Shown one piece after another: positions 1 to 12,272 of a DNA stretch of 64,000 bases; the stretch's first letter is position 1; each line of letters starts with the position of its first letter. The notes beneath the pieces were generated by a model. The model did no database searches. It saw nothing but the letters and a program-made list of their open reading frames with translations, and was not told the origin of the DNA. This DNA is from Agelaius tricolor (lineage: Eukaryota > Chordata > Aves > Passeriformes > Icteridae). The translations under genes and the position numbers were made by a program. The stretch covers positions 108,702,881-108,766,880 of the forward strand of contig JALJCS010000001.1 in assembly GCA_023055355.1 (NCBI GenBank), read 5' to 3'.

Positions 1-1043
1 CGCCCTGCCACTGCAGAGCAGCAGCCTGAGTCACCACCGTCCTGAGCAGCAGTGTTATAGCAATGCCAGGCTGTTCTTGTGGGGATGGTGGCTCCTTCTT
101 GCCACAGCACTTCACCTGCCATCAGGGATTGCTCTGTGAATTTGTGCTTTAACAGGGTGAGGTGGCAAGGACGGGCCGAGCCAAGCACGGGCTTCCAGCA
201 CACGGTCACAACAGGAGGCAGGGGTGCAAGACTGAATTTCTGCATTTCAAACAAGTGGTGTCAGCCAGATTTTTAGCTGACATCACTCCCATTGACATCG
301 ATGTACCAATGCTGATTTACATGAATATGCGTCTGGGAGAAGAGTGGGACACGGTAATGGTGCAGAAGAGTTAGATGGGAAAAGGAAGTGAGGGGCTCCA
401 AGATGAAGATAAAAGGGGAAGGGAAGGAGAGACGTGACCATGGGACTCGGGAAACACGAACTGCAACGCAAGGCTGTGGGAAAATGATTAGAAGAGATTG
501 CATCAGAATGGACACCAATTCTGCAATTTTTGCAGCACCTTTTTAAGATTCCATACTGAGATACTGAGCAGAATGTGTGTAGCTGTATGTCTGGAACAAG
601 TCCAAGCAAAAGGCCAAATGCAATCAGTCATCTGTGTTTGCTGGATCTGTGTACTAATGCTTCCTGTGTAGTCATTGCAATATATGTCTACTCTCGCTGA
701 TCTGAATCCTGTTTTTCACCTTTAAGTATTTGTAACATGTTTAGTTGCTTACACCACGTATAAGCACCTGTTTTTTGCACATTGCTTAGTTTGGGGCCAG
801 AAGTCACTGTTCCACTCGTTCTCAGCAGACAGAGGGGTAAAAGAGAGAGTGAGGGGAAGGAACAGACTTCTGGAAGCAGGAGTAAGATGCTGTAAGTCGT
901 GGCAGAAAGCACCTTTGCACACAAAATCATCAGCCAGCTTCTTTCAGTTTAGGAGATCTCTGCAGAGAGGCAGGAGATCCAAAAGCTGTTTTGCTTACAC
1001 AATTGATTTGGCTGTTCTCAGTAGTGCTTCTCATGTGAGTAAG

Positions 1044-1094
1044 GTGAGCAGGAAATGGATTGATGTGAGCAGGAAATGGATTGATGTTAGCAGG
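1044..1094. repeat. short tandem repeat, 21-bp unit x 2.4
   Basis: A 21-bp unit starting GTGAGCAGGAAATGG occurs twice without change (1044-1064, 1065-1085). A diverged partial third copy follows, starting GTTAGCAGG. Identity of the two full copies suggests a recent local duplication. Confidence 0.85.
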
Positions 1095-1414
1095 CAGCCT
1101 GCACTAGAAACCCACACCCACCCTTTCTGCTTCATCAGTTGTCTGAGGCCACAGTTTCACTATTAGGTTTTGGTGGTGTGTTTTTAGATTTCCAGTTACA
1201 GCTTGCATGACTACCACCGACGGTCTGCACCTGACCAGTTACTGCTGCTTGACTTAGTAAGAACCATAAGAGGCCTCCTTCCAGGAGATAGAGGAAGATA
1301 CAAGTGCATTTCCAGTGCTTTCCAATAACTGTGAATCATGACTTCTTCCAGCCAAAGCATGGTTCTCACTGACAAGTGTCAGTAAAAAGTCTTACTTTAA
1401 GGAAACACTTCTGC

Positions 1415-1441
1415 TTTTTTTTTTTCTTTTTTTTTTTTTTT
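1415..1441. repeat. poly-T tract with one C
   Basis: Eleven T, one C, then fifteen T. This is simple low-complexity sequence. No retroposon body is visible directly beside it on either side, so I do not call it a SINE or processed-pseudogene tail. Confidence 0.8.
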
Positions 1442-3017
1442 GCATTACTGATAGCTAATAGAGATGAAACCACAAACCTGAAGAGTTCAGACTTCACCAA
1501 GTATCAGTCATGCATAATTGGGAGTAAATGAGTAAATGACAGTAATTGACATTTAATTTGGATGTTCCTTTTTCTCACAAACCCAAATAAATTTTAATTT
1601 TCAGTTTTCACAGTACTCCTTGTGTGGTAAAGATCACCTGATTGTTTGAGCCTAAAGTTTAGGCAATATTTTCTAATGTGTTAAATCATAAAGGAGGTCA
1701 TACTAAGGAGCCTGAATAATTGACCTAACAGACCCCTTTGACCCACACAAAATTCTGGTGATACTCTAAGAGGAAAGTTACATTTGAGTTATTCATTTTC
1801 ATTTTAAAAAGTTACTTTCTGTTTTTCTACATCATATCTCCAGGAAAAGCTAAGCTGAGAAGTACACATGCAGGCTGGCACCATTCCTTTTCTCTGTACG
1901 AGGATGTGAGCTGACGATCTCCATGCGGTTCTGCTGTGGCTCTGTCACTCCTGACCTGACCTCCAGGATACACTGAGAGTATTGTGAGTCCTTCCAGCAG
2001 CACTACAGGGCTTCACCTCCTCCAGGCAAAGCCCATCCTCTGGCAATGGCATGCCTCTGGAAGCTCATGAATTCCAGCCAGTGGAGAAATGACAGTAGCG
2101 GCATGGTGTGGGATGCTTTCAGTGATCCCTTTCCACTGATGGAAGGAGCTGTTGGCAAAGAGCAAGGCTGAGTTTATAGGCAGCAGGACAGGGCTGATAA
2201 ACTCAAGATGTTATTGGCTATTAGCTAACCATGGCTGCAGTGCAGCCTGCAGGCTCATGGGGTGGAATAACAGCAGGTGATGGAGATTCATGGACAGGAA
2301 TGGGAGGGAAGGTGATCCTGAGGATTGGCTTGAAATTTTTCATAGAGATCAACCAAGAACTCAGACTCTGAATCCAGAAAACCCCCTTCAAACTGGAACT
2401 AAAACCATGCTTGAAAGCTCAAGTTAAATTTTATTGTCCTCAGACTGTGGTATAAGGAACATGCTTGACCTAGAAGAAATCTCACTGTTCCTCACAGAAA
2501 TAGGGAATTCCCTTTCTGATACAGCTACAAGAAATAACATCATATTTTTATTTTTTTCAGTTACAATTCACTTTTTTTTCTTTTTAAGTAAGAATGTGAC
2601 ATTTTAAAAAATATGTGTAATAATTCTTGATCAGGGTCCAAGGCATAGTTCTTCTGGTTCTCCTGATAGAATTCATATTTCTTTGTTGTGAACATGTAGA
2701 GTTTGTGTAAAATGAAAGTCCTCTTCCCAGCAAGACTCCCTCTCCACTCCAGACCCCTATGTTTTTCTTTGTCCCTTTGTGATTATAGTAAGACACAACT
2801 GACAGAGGTGAGATATATGGAATTTTTGCAAAAATCTGCTTTTTTATTATTTCCTTTTTCAAATGGAAAGACGGGCATGGGTCCAGCCAAATCCATGTAG
2901 CTCACTGGCCAGCTGGGGTTGGCTAAGCAAAGCAGAGAGAATGGCCCTTCTTTGCATAAGGCCAACAATCAAGAGTTCAGAGAATTTTTGAGTCAGAGGC
3001 TGCATCTGGGCTATTGT

Positions 3018-3262
3018 TTTTGATGTTCATCAATGGACCTATTCTTTATAAAATTCTTTATTACCATTTTGAATCCATTTGTATCTCTTGGCTTCCATGA
3101 CATCCTGTGACAGTGAGTTAATTATGCTTTGAGTGAAATAATTACTTGCTTCCTTTTACTTTAGATACTATGCCTCAACATTTCAAATAATGTACCCTGT
3201 TGTGTGTTAAGAAATTGTGAATAAATGGTGCCTAGCACCTCTACTATGCCTGTTCACCTTCC
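3018..3262 (-). mobile_element. ancient CR1/L3-type LINE fragment, reverse orientation
   Basis: Read on the plus strand, this follows the reverse complement of the old CR1 family common in turtles and known as L3/CR1 in mammals. The ordered landmarks are TTGAATCCATTTGT, CTTGGCTTCCATGACATCCT, GACAGTGAGTTAATTATGC, GAGTGAAATAATTACTTGC, ATTTCAAATAATGTACCCT and TTGTGTGTTAAGAAATTGTG. Each corresponds to a segment of the remembered consensus, in the right order and spacing, with many substitutions. No open frame survives. The high divergence marks it as much older than the CR1 copies at 10581 and 32804. Edges are approximate. Confidence 0.7.
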
Positions 3263-6200
3263 TTACATTCTAAGTTTCCCTAAAAGCCAGGCTGAGCTCC
3301 ATTTGTTGAAATGAGCTGGAGAAAAAACTAAAACCTGAAGTTTCTGTTTATCTGTTTCTGCCACTTTCAGGATAATCTCTGGGTTTTGCTTTTGTTTAGT
3401 CGCTTTTATTAGGGAGAGTGATTCATGATTTTGGGGTTAGCAATACTTTACTTACGTGCTTTCCAGCACTGTCTTTGGTTTCTGGTTCCTCTCTCTTTCT
3501 CACACTTATAGCAACATGATATCCAAGTGAAATCAATCATAAACATAACATATCCTAATTTTGAGTGTTATACTGCATTAGTCTCTAAGGAAAGCTCTCT
3601 CTATTTACAATTTTATAGCATGCTTAGGTTTTTGATCTGAGCAGACACAACCCATTCAAAGATAAAAACATCAATTAATTAAGCAGTTGTTGAGATCAGA
3701 AATCTGACACCCATATGGTGTCAAATTAGTGCCTGAAAGCAGTTAACTGCCAAAAGAAGCACATGCATCTGTTGCAAGAGATTAAAATGAAGTATCTATT
3801 AATTACTGAGAGTTTCTTGATTGACTTCAAAATTATATTGCTGAACTGATTCTCTTTGTGTTATTCATCTTTAATGTCATCACTTGTAAATAAGGACTTG
3901 CTTCAAAACTATCAAGTTCCAAGCAAATGCTAAGTGCCCTCTAAAAAGCAAGCAAAGGAAACTCAGCTGTGAAGAGATGCCACAAAGCATGTGCTCTGTT
4001 TTTGTTCCGTTGCTAGGAACTACATAAAACCAGATGTATGCAGGAGAGAAATGTTGCCTGATATAACAATGAGCAGTAAAGAGTATCTCACAATCATAGG
4101 ATGCATAACACAATAATGAATTGTATATTACATGCCTAAGAAACACAATTAAAACTGTCAATTTCTTTCTAGTGGAAGTTCATTGGCAGAATTGTGATGC
4201 AACAAAAATTCCGCTTCAGGTCTTTTATACTATTTTCCTGTTTTCGTGTACTCACAAATAAGAAAAAGTGCAGATGTTAGAAGAACACACACTGTGTCTC
4301 TCTGTATCCAAGGAAATAATTGTTTCAAAATAAGCAGTTATCCGGTTATCACCAGCTTATTTTTAGCATCCTCAAGTCAAAACTACATCTGCTTGGATAA
4401 CACTGAATCCCAAGTCAGACGTGTCTGTCTCAGTCAGGCCTCTGGATGGAAAAGGAAATATTTCGTGCTAACTCCAGTGGTGACATTCTTTCTTCTGAAG
4501 GAATGAGTTGATATTAATTTTATGAGGGTATATATTCTGTTTCTTTAAACACGTAGCAGGAAACCAGGCAGGATGGGGATGGGGAAAGAGTCTAGAGCAG
4601 CAAACCTACAGTGAGGAGAGAGAAAAAGAATGCTTGCACGTGTGGTTTTTAAGGAAAACAGTCTTCTCCTTACTTTAATAAATATCTTTGTATAGGTGTT
4701 CAGGAAAAAAAAAACAAAAAACCCAACAAAAAACCACAACCAAAATCAGGCGCCAGGAATTTCTACGCTGCCAAGACTGGTTTTTGTGACTGCAGTGCAA
4801 GGGGGGAATACACTTCTGAACATAAAAGTCTTCTCTCACTTACCTAAGACTCAGTCTAAATAACTCTCACCCAAGCTACCCACTGCTGTAGCACCAGATA
4901 AGTTATGGAGAAAAAATTATTTGGAGATTATCAGCAAAATGGCTCTTTTAGAAAACATATCTTCTCCTTACTTCTTGTTGTGGAGATTGTCTGCACATGC
5001 TGTGTAAGAAAGCTGAAAAACAGATGCCTGAAGGACCCTGCCTCTGTCAGTTTTCTGGTCATTTCCTTAGAGAAAATGGGGACTAATCTACTTAACACCA
5101 ATGAAATTCTCCCCTTGTAGTGCAGGCAAATTAATATGTCTTTAAAATCCTGATATCAAAGACTAGAACAAATCTAAAGAACTTTGCAGACATAGACATT
5201 TTGGCCTGCACACAGATGCCACTTTTGTCTAATAGTTATGCTCATAAGCTAAATCAACAGTTTTAAGGAAATCAATATTTCAGGGAGATAACTATCCTGC
5301 CACAAGCTTCCCATTGGCTTTCCTCCAAAAAGGAAACTGAAACAAGACAGCAAGATTAGCAGGCACAATTTTAAAATTCTCTTTTGGGGACAAAATGTTT
5401 TGTGAAATCTTCTCGTTTGTTACTGAAGAATAGATATATCTCACACACACACTCCTTTATTTTCTTATATAAATCTTCAATGAAAGACATCTCTTCTCAT
5501 GTAGGGAAGCACTCATGGAGTCACCAAACAAGACAGATATTCTAGGTATAATATGGAATGGTGCCCTCCTGTTTTGTCTGCAGTGTTTATTTCCAGGGAC
5601 ATGTCATTTTGGCTCAAGGATGAAAGAAAATGCACAGAATAATGCCTTGATTAAGATATGTACCAACATCAGGCTGCCAGTAACAAATAAAAGTCTTGCA
5701 AAAAAAGATTTTATCATTTTTGTTCATCAGCACTTTCCTATCAACACCGGAAATTTACTGTTTCTCGGTTTAAAAATAAATAAATAAAATTACTCTGATT
5801 TTAAGGTTTCTCTTTATGTGAAGCCAATAATAATTACTTTTAAGTTAATGTTTAAGGTGAGTTTGATCACTGTTCCTGCCCTGTGAAGTATCATAGCCCC
5901 TTCATGATCAGTTAGAAGCTGGGGGAGGAAGACAAGTTCCCCTTATTAAAATTGTGTCACTGACATGAAGAAAGCCTGGGAATGAGCCTTTAGCATCTGA
6001 TGGTTCCCAAACACAGCCATGTCCTTTGCAATTCTCCTTGGAAACTCCTCTCCTTTTTGACAGATCCTCTTTATACACTGTAAGACAGATAAAATAAATT
6101 CAGTAAAAATGTGTAAATGCAGTGTCCGAATGCTAAACCCAAAGAGGAGCTCTCTCCCCAGTCCTATATGCATCTTCTTCTCAGTCCTCTGCACCTGCTG

Positions 6201-8721
6201 GGGTCCTGCTGGAGAGCTGTGATGCCAAAATCTCTCCCCAGAAATGATTTCTTGGTGCAGGCTTTGACAGACAGCCCTGAAGCTGCCTCCTGAGTGCTAC
6301 ACTCCTTGCTCTGGCATCTGTGGTGGGCCAAGCTCAGGCCCTTGGCAGAGATGGGCTTTTTTGGGGCTGCAGAGCATCCAGCAGCACCCTGGGGAGCACT
6401 GGAAGTTGTCAGGAGGCTGGAGAAAAATCCAGCAGCTTTGGCTGCTCACAGGTCTCAGTGCTCTGCCAGGAGGTCCAGGTACAGCTCATGGTTGGGAAGC
6501 TGCCATAAGGCTTCAAATGACAGGACTATTATGTCCTCCTTAGCATTCAAGTTCTCATCTGCATTTTTCACAAGGTGCTGTGTGGCATTTCTCCCTGACT
6601 CTGCTTCACTTTGAAGATTCATGCAAATTGTTGTTTAATTGAGAGCGGGTTTACTCTGTTCAGAATAGAAAAGAAAGCAAAATGTTCACAACAGAATGGG
6701 GAAGCTTCAGGCTTTGGTGTATAAATTCAGCATATATCTATGTAGGAGGTATGACAGAACAATCCACATTATGGAGTAGTTTTGGTAATAAATACCTTTT
6801 CTATCCAGATGCTTCTAAATAACTGATACATAATACACATATTCCTCATCCTAGTCAGCATCTAGTAGCATCAAATGCTCCCAAAAGTGTCGAGCTGCAT
6901 CCATCTGAATTTGTGAACAGGCAAATAGCCATCTTACACATCTTTAACTATCTGTGAAGAGCACAGCGGGTTGTCCTTGTGCACTTCTAAAATGTCCCAC
7001 TTACTCCCTTATGCCTGGTTTTAATATAACTGTTCTTTACAAGGGTCAGCATCTGTACTACGGTAGAAATAAATCTTGAACAGTGTTTGCCTGCAGATTT
7101 AAGGGGATAGTACATGTGTCTTACTTTTTATTAGCATGAATATGGTCTAAATGGCACATACTTTTGTCTTGACAATGTTAGAAATGCTGCTCAAGAAGCG
7201 TAGACCAGACTGACCATGTGGTTTAAGGTCCATATTTGTGTGCATTTTGGCATCCTGAAAATGCATCGATAGCCTGCAGAAAAAAGAGGCCAGCTGTTTT
7301 TAATGGTTGGAGAATTATTTACAAACACGTGTATTAACTGCTTAAAAATCAGAAATTCCTAGAAGCACAGATTATCCTTGCTGAACTCGTAATCATTTAT
7401 TGGATTCACAGAAGATGAGGGCATTCATTCATCAAGACCTAGTCTGAAACCATCCTCTGTTGCAGTTCACTGAGATTTGGATTAGATTATGACAGAAACC
7501 ACTAATGTTAACCTTTTCAATATCAGTTTGAGTAGCTATAAATCCCTGTTCTATGCTGAAGCTGGGATGGGCATCAGGTCCCCAGGGTTATGCAGAGCTT
7601 TTAGCAGCCTCAGTGGGGCTCTTGTGCACAGCTTGTTGCCAGCCTGCTCTGAAGGAGTTTTGATATAAAAAATATTGCCAGCTGTAGGCGGAAATGTGTG
7701 ACAGCTGGAATTTCCTTCTGCATCTATGCAATGGACCAAAGTCATAAGTGACTTGCACTGTCCTGGAAACTTTGAAATTTTGTCAGCTCTATTTGAACTT
7801 AGCAATAATTTTGTTTAAATTTCTGTGAAGATGTAATGGTATACTTAATCAAGACCTAAAAGAATATGCTGTTCTGAATATGCATGAGATCTTGTATTCA
7901 GACAAAGAATTTTAATTATGTTTCCCATTCATAAAGACCATGAAGATTAATGAAAGGTACAGGAAAAGCCCCTAGTCTTTTTATTGCCACCCTAGGTTGC
8001 AGCTAACACAATCCAAGAGGCACCCATTTACCTCTCTGAAGAGACAATACTGAAAACCATAGCATATTTTAGTATCATCTAGCTTGTTTTGGCACACAGA
8101 AAACTTAATGGAGCCTAAAGCCTTCTTGAATTCACAGATGCAGGCATCCTACCTCATTTACTCATTTATACATTTATTTGGCTTAAACATTGCCTTTATA
8201 AGTCGCCAACCAAAAGCAGGATCTATAGAGCTGGACCCTGTACAGAGAAAAATCACCAATAGAAAAAGCTAAAAATATAAATGGAATTAATGAAGGAATG
8301 AACATTCCCAATTTATAGTATTACCACATGCCCGTTGCCCACTGGATGTGCTTAACATACACATCACATTTCTCTCCACTGATTCTAGAAAAAAGACAGG
8401 GTCTAACAACCTGGGGGCTGTGGGTAAGTGAATTTCTCATCCAGCTCTTTATCCTGCAGCAGCAGCAGCTTTGGTTCAACACCCACAGCTAGGATTCCCA
8501 GCAAAGCAGCATCCAGTCTGACTTTAACTTGTAAAATATGACGAAAGTAGGAGCATTTTTGTGACTCAGAAATGATTTTGTCCTAACTCCACTCTTTCAT
8601 GGGTTTGGACTGTTCTCCTTTGCTTGCATTCCAATTTCTGACATTCAGATAAATTGAAAAAAACTGTGTGTCAATATCTTCTGTAGTGGGGTGAGGTGAG
8701 GATGCTTAAACTGAGATCCTT
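3263..8721. other. non-coding unique sequence, no gene recognised
   Basis: About 5.4 kb without a supported gene. There is an A-rich tract at 4704 and a slightly more G+C-rich patch around 6190-6540, which yields overlapping chance frames but no recognisable protein. TTTATT at 8173-8178 reads as AATAAA on the minus strand and could serve the exon candidate at 8722-8837. Confidence 0.55.
4704..4746. repeat. A-rich low-complexity tract
   Basis: Runs of A broken by single C or CC, about 43 bp long. No SINE or LINE body is seen next to it, so it is called only as low complexity. Confidence 0.7.
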
Positions 8722-8837
8722 TTAATCATTTTCCATGTGTTTCTTAATTGGCTTGGTTTCTTTTTTTTCGGCTTTGTTCTCCAGCACTGGTTCATTCATT
8801 TCCTGAAGTTTCACTTCACCTTGTCTGGTTTTTCCGT
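8722..8837 (-). CDS. candidate terminal coding exon, unknown protein
   Basis: On the minus strand an acceptor-like CTGCAG is followed at 8837 by two bases and then an open frame of 37 codons, ending in TAA at 8722-8724. The predicted C-terminus is hydrophilic and rich in Lys and Glu: it begins GKTRQGEVKLQEMNE, has an EKKETKP segment and ends KKHMEND. There is no membrane segment or signal. The composition is more protein-like than nearby chance frames. The acceptor has a poor pyrimidine tract, which counts against it. A minus-strand AATAAA lies about 540 bp downstream (8173-8178). I do not recognise the family. It could be the last exon of a gene running right to left through the window, an alternative end of the same gene as 13473-13624, or chance. 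Confidence 0.3.
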
Positions 8838-10580
8838 CTGCAGTATGTTGTTGTGTGCATTTGGTGATGAGAATTAGTTTAAAATAATCTGTACCATAAT
8901 TACTGACTTCAGACTTGTTTGTGTCTATAGGGAGATATCCACGACAAAACAAAATAACAACAAAGAGGGAAAGCTACCACGTTCTTCCATATTTGGACAG
9001 CCCAGATGTTATTTACAGCATTGTTTATGAAGCTTTTTCTTTGCCTTGCTGGCTTTGATCCACACACGTTGTCAGTTTTGAGCACACACGTCCTGTCACA
9101 TGGTGACTGTGTGCCCCTGACGAGTAAACATGCGGGAATGCAATTTATAAAGACAGGCTAGAGCAGCAATTAAGGAGAAAAAGAACTACAAACAAGACAA
9201 AGGAAATTAGGCAGGAAGATGAGCTAAATCTGGTCAGAATACAGGATATCAAGGCAACTGCATGGCATGTCATTTATTCTTTAGTCACCAGCAAGTGTCA
9301 ACATCAGTATGCGATGTCTGCGCCCATGAAACTTTTATCATTAGTTTGCAAGAGGATGAGGGGCTCAGAGGGACTTGTTGCTGCAGAATCTCCAAAGTGT
9401 GGGATTTTGAAGGCCAAAGATTCGTTATCACATTTGGCGCTCAGTCAAAGTGGTGGAGTTCTTCAAGCACATTTGGACAATGAACAAACAGAACAAACAG
9501 AAGTCTGTAAAATCAGCTTTTCCTAAATAGTTAAAGAGGGAGCAGCTGCCAGTAAGGGTCCACAGAATATGTAGGAAGGGGAAAATATCTGACATGCATT
9601 ACATTTTCATGCTAAAACACAGCAATGCCATAAATGTTTCAGCTAATAAAATTCAGTCACACAAATATTTGGGTGACAGCAGTGGAAGGTTATGTACCAG
9701 AACTCCTGGGGCCTGGGAAGGGAGCATGAAGTATTGCTTATTTCCTTGTTTACAAACAAACCAACCCCAGGCAAATGCTGGGATTTGGGAAGTTCATTTA
9801 GGAGCCTGTGAGCTGAGCTGCTGAATCTTGGGTCTGTTATAGGAAGAGGTCTCTGCTCAGTGAGAAGTGTAGTTTATTAAAGGCTATCATATCAGCTAGA
9901 GGAACTGGTAATTCATTATCTCCATACCTGGTAGGACAGTATTCTGGTGGGAATCTTTCTTTTAGCTTTACCTATCTAAGTCTATAGGAGAGGACAGCGG
10001 GGGAAGCTCCTTCTCTGAGATTAATTTAACTCCATAATTAATCTCAGAGCTCTTTTCCTTTCAGTCATCTGCCATGTTATCTTTGTGATCATTGTCCTAA
10101 CAGTTATTGTCCACATAGGGCAGACCTTGGTTTTTCCAATCCTTTTCTGACAAACCTCACAGTATATGGAAGAGAATTTTGCTACTAGCCTCATTTAGGG
10201 AGGGACTGAAGTTGAACAGACTCACATGGGAACATGGTGTGTAGGTTTAAACCTCCAGTTATTTGCCACCCAGGAATTGGAACAAACCCTTGCATTGTGT
10301 TTGGATCTTTGATGTAAAAGCACTTGTATTTTCTATAATGGCATTGTGGCTTCCATACATGAATAATCAAGGCAGTAAACCAGCCTGTGGTTTATATGAT
10401 GACTTTGAAATACCCATCCAAATGGTTTCTTGTTTTATGTTTAGCTCATCAACATTGTCTGCTAAGGAATCTTTGCCAATATTTAAGAATCCATGTCCAG
10501 TAATGATGGATGTCTTTGGAACGGTATCCAACTGTTCAAATAAACTGTTAAGATAATCTGAAATTAAAGATATATATGAA
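8838..10580. other. non-coding sequence, no gene recognised
   Basis: No supported exon. The one notable item is the perfect 14-bp hairpin at 10013-10049. ORFs here are under 100 codons and unremarkable. Confidence 0.55.
10013..10049. repeat. perfect inverted repeat, 14-bp arms, 9-nt loop
   Basis: The arm CTCTGAGATTAATT (10013-10026) is exactly complementary to AATTAATCTCAGAG (10036-10049), with loop TAACTCCAT. Pairing stops abruptly outside the arms. The ATTAAT core is also homeodomain-like on both arms. Confidence 0.95.
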
Positions 10581-11079
10581 GTGCTGGATCCAATCCTAGC
10601 CTCCCTATTTCAAGAAAGAATTGAAGCAAGTGCAGTGATGGGCCACAAGGGTGGATAACAGACTGAAAGACCTGACCCAGGAGGAGAGGCTGAGAGAGCT
10701 GTGGCTGTCCAGCCTGGAGATGAGAAGGCTCAGGGGAATCTGATCAATGTGTGTAAATACCTGATTGGTGGGAGTAAAGCACATGAAACCAGGCTCTGCT
10801 TTGTCATATCCAGTGACAGAACAAGAGACAATGAGCACAAATTTAAAATATAGGACATTGCCTTTAAAATAAGGAATTTTTTTTTTTTTTTTTTTGTGGA
10901 GGATGTCAAATACTGGCGCAAGTTTTAGAGCATGAACCCACTTAAGTATTTTCTTGAAGATACTTAAATACTGACATGGCCCCGGATCATGCTGCTTTTC
11001 TTGATGCTCCTCTGAGCAGGAGGGTAGACTAGACCAACTCTAGAGGTCCCTTCCAAACTCAGATGTTCTGTGATTCTGT
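10581..11079 (+). mobile_element. CR1 LINE, truncated 3' end
   Basis: The sequence follows the 3' terminal region of avian CR1 in plus orientation. Landmarks are GAGGAGAGGCTGAGAGAGCT, GTCCAGCCTGGAGATGAGAA, the CCAGTGACAGAACAAGAG block (consensus near 'agtgacaggacgagag'), GGTCCCTTCCAAACTCAGA and the terminal GTTCTGTGATTCTGT octamer-like repeat ending near 11079. CR1 copies are typically 5'-truncated and end without a poly-A tail, and this one fits. It is non-autonomous, with no reverse-transcriptase frame left. A run of 19 T at 10877-10895 sits where the consensus has only a short A/T-rich stretch, so it probably expanded after insertion. Confidence 0.92.
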
Positions 11080-11775
11080 AAAAGATATGATAAAACAGAT
11101 GCACATCCAGAGCACATGTCCAGGTACATGTGCAAATAAAAATTATTCCTTCCAGAGCTCAGCAACTCAACCAAAATGTCATTTGCAAGACAAGATAGAA
11201 ACCAAAAAGAAGCAAGAAGTGAGAATGACAGAAGAATCACATGTACATCCAGTCAGTGAGACATGGAAAGAAGAGCTTTGATTCATTTTCTCTGGCACAC
11301 ACTGAAGGGAATTCAAGGTAGGTTAAATGGAGTTTTTCTCTGAATGCTAAGCTAAGTTCCTAAGCACTTACAGAGCTCATGAGGACAGCTAAGCCAGCAA
11401 CACAAAATACAGATCAGTCAAAAAGCAGCAGCAGGTAAAGTTACATCTAGCACAAAAGTGGCTAGCCTAAGGTTGATGTAAAATAAGGGTAAAAATAGGC
11501 CCACTTTTTCTTTCCCAGAGCTTCAAGATTCTAAGACACTTGAGGATGCCATGGAAGCAACTGTTAGTACAGCTAAGAAGAAAGGCTGAAATTAACTGCC
11601 TTAAAACAAAGAAACAAAATGAGAAGCTCCAAGCAGGGTGAGAGGACAGAGGGCTTTGAGGAATGTGTCACCAGGCACATTCAGTATACTGGGGAGAGCT
11701 CCAGATGACAAAGGCACCATGACCTTATTTAGCCCATCCATCTTCTCCCCAGTAAAGGGTTTCACTCTCCTCCCT

Positions 11776-11802
11776 GTTTGTTTGTTTTTTTTTTTTTTTT
11801 TT
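11776..11802. repeat. T-rich tract, (GTTT)n then poly-T
   Basis: Three GTTT-like units pass into about eighteen uninterrupted T. Simple sequence. Confidence 0.85.
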
Positions 11803-12210
11803 CCTTGAAACCTATTTGCTGGAATAAACCAGGAATTTGAAGAACTAATTTGAAAATGAGATTATAACTAGCTCTCACTTGTTTTCAGCTGATTTCTCAT
11901 TGACAGCAGAGTGACCCCAAGGATGAGGTGGCCTTTAGCTCCCTGCTAGTAGAGTCTTTGAACCAGGTACCCCACAAAAGTGACAGCAACATTTACCAGT
12001 ACAGATTTGGAGGGCTACAGCAAAGGCAAAATAAAACCTAAAGCCATAGCAGTTTTGCTGCCTCAAGCAAGTCCAAAACTAGATCAGGGCTCTCACAGCT
12101 GAAAATAGGATTAAGAGTCTTAGTACAGGATATTCTAAAAAAGCTCATGATATACAGATTTCATATTACCAGGGAACTGTATATTTAGACAGAATGCAAA
12201 TATATATTAC

Positions 12211-12250
12211 TGTATATAACTATGTATAACTGTGTGTAACTATGTATAAC
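12211..12250. repeat. four 10-bp tandem units
   Basis: Four consecutive 10-mers: TGTATATAAC, TATGTATAAC, TGTGTGTAAC, TATGTATAAC. Units 2 and 4 are identical. The last unit runs directly into the hairpin at 12248-12272. Confidence 0.9.
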
Positions 12251-12272
12251 AGTCTAATTTTTTTAGACTGTT
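12248..12272. repeat. perfect inverted repeat, 10-bp arms, T5 loop
   Basis: AACAGTCTAA (12248-12257) pairs exactly with TTAGACTGTT (12263-12272) across five T. Confidence 0.95.

Larger units (their letters stand above)
1..3017. other. non-coding unique sequence, no gene recognised
   Basis: I find no supported gene here. All open frames are about 108 codons or shorter, and many begin at GTG or TTG, so none stands out from chance. The stretch holds a 21-bp tandem repeat near 1044 and a pyrimidine tract near 1415, listed separately. The remainder looks like ordinary unique intergenic or intronic DNA. Confidence 0.6.

Noticed and set aside
8389..8423. 35-bp micro-exon between a good acceptor and a GTAAGTG donor
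   Set aside because: Too short to judge coding potential, and no neighbouring exons in compatible arrangement were found.
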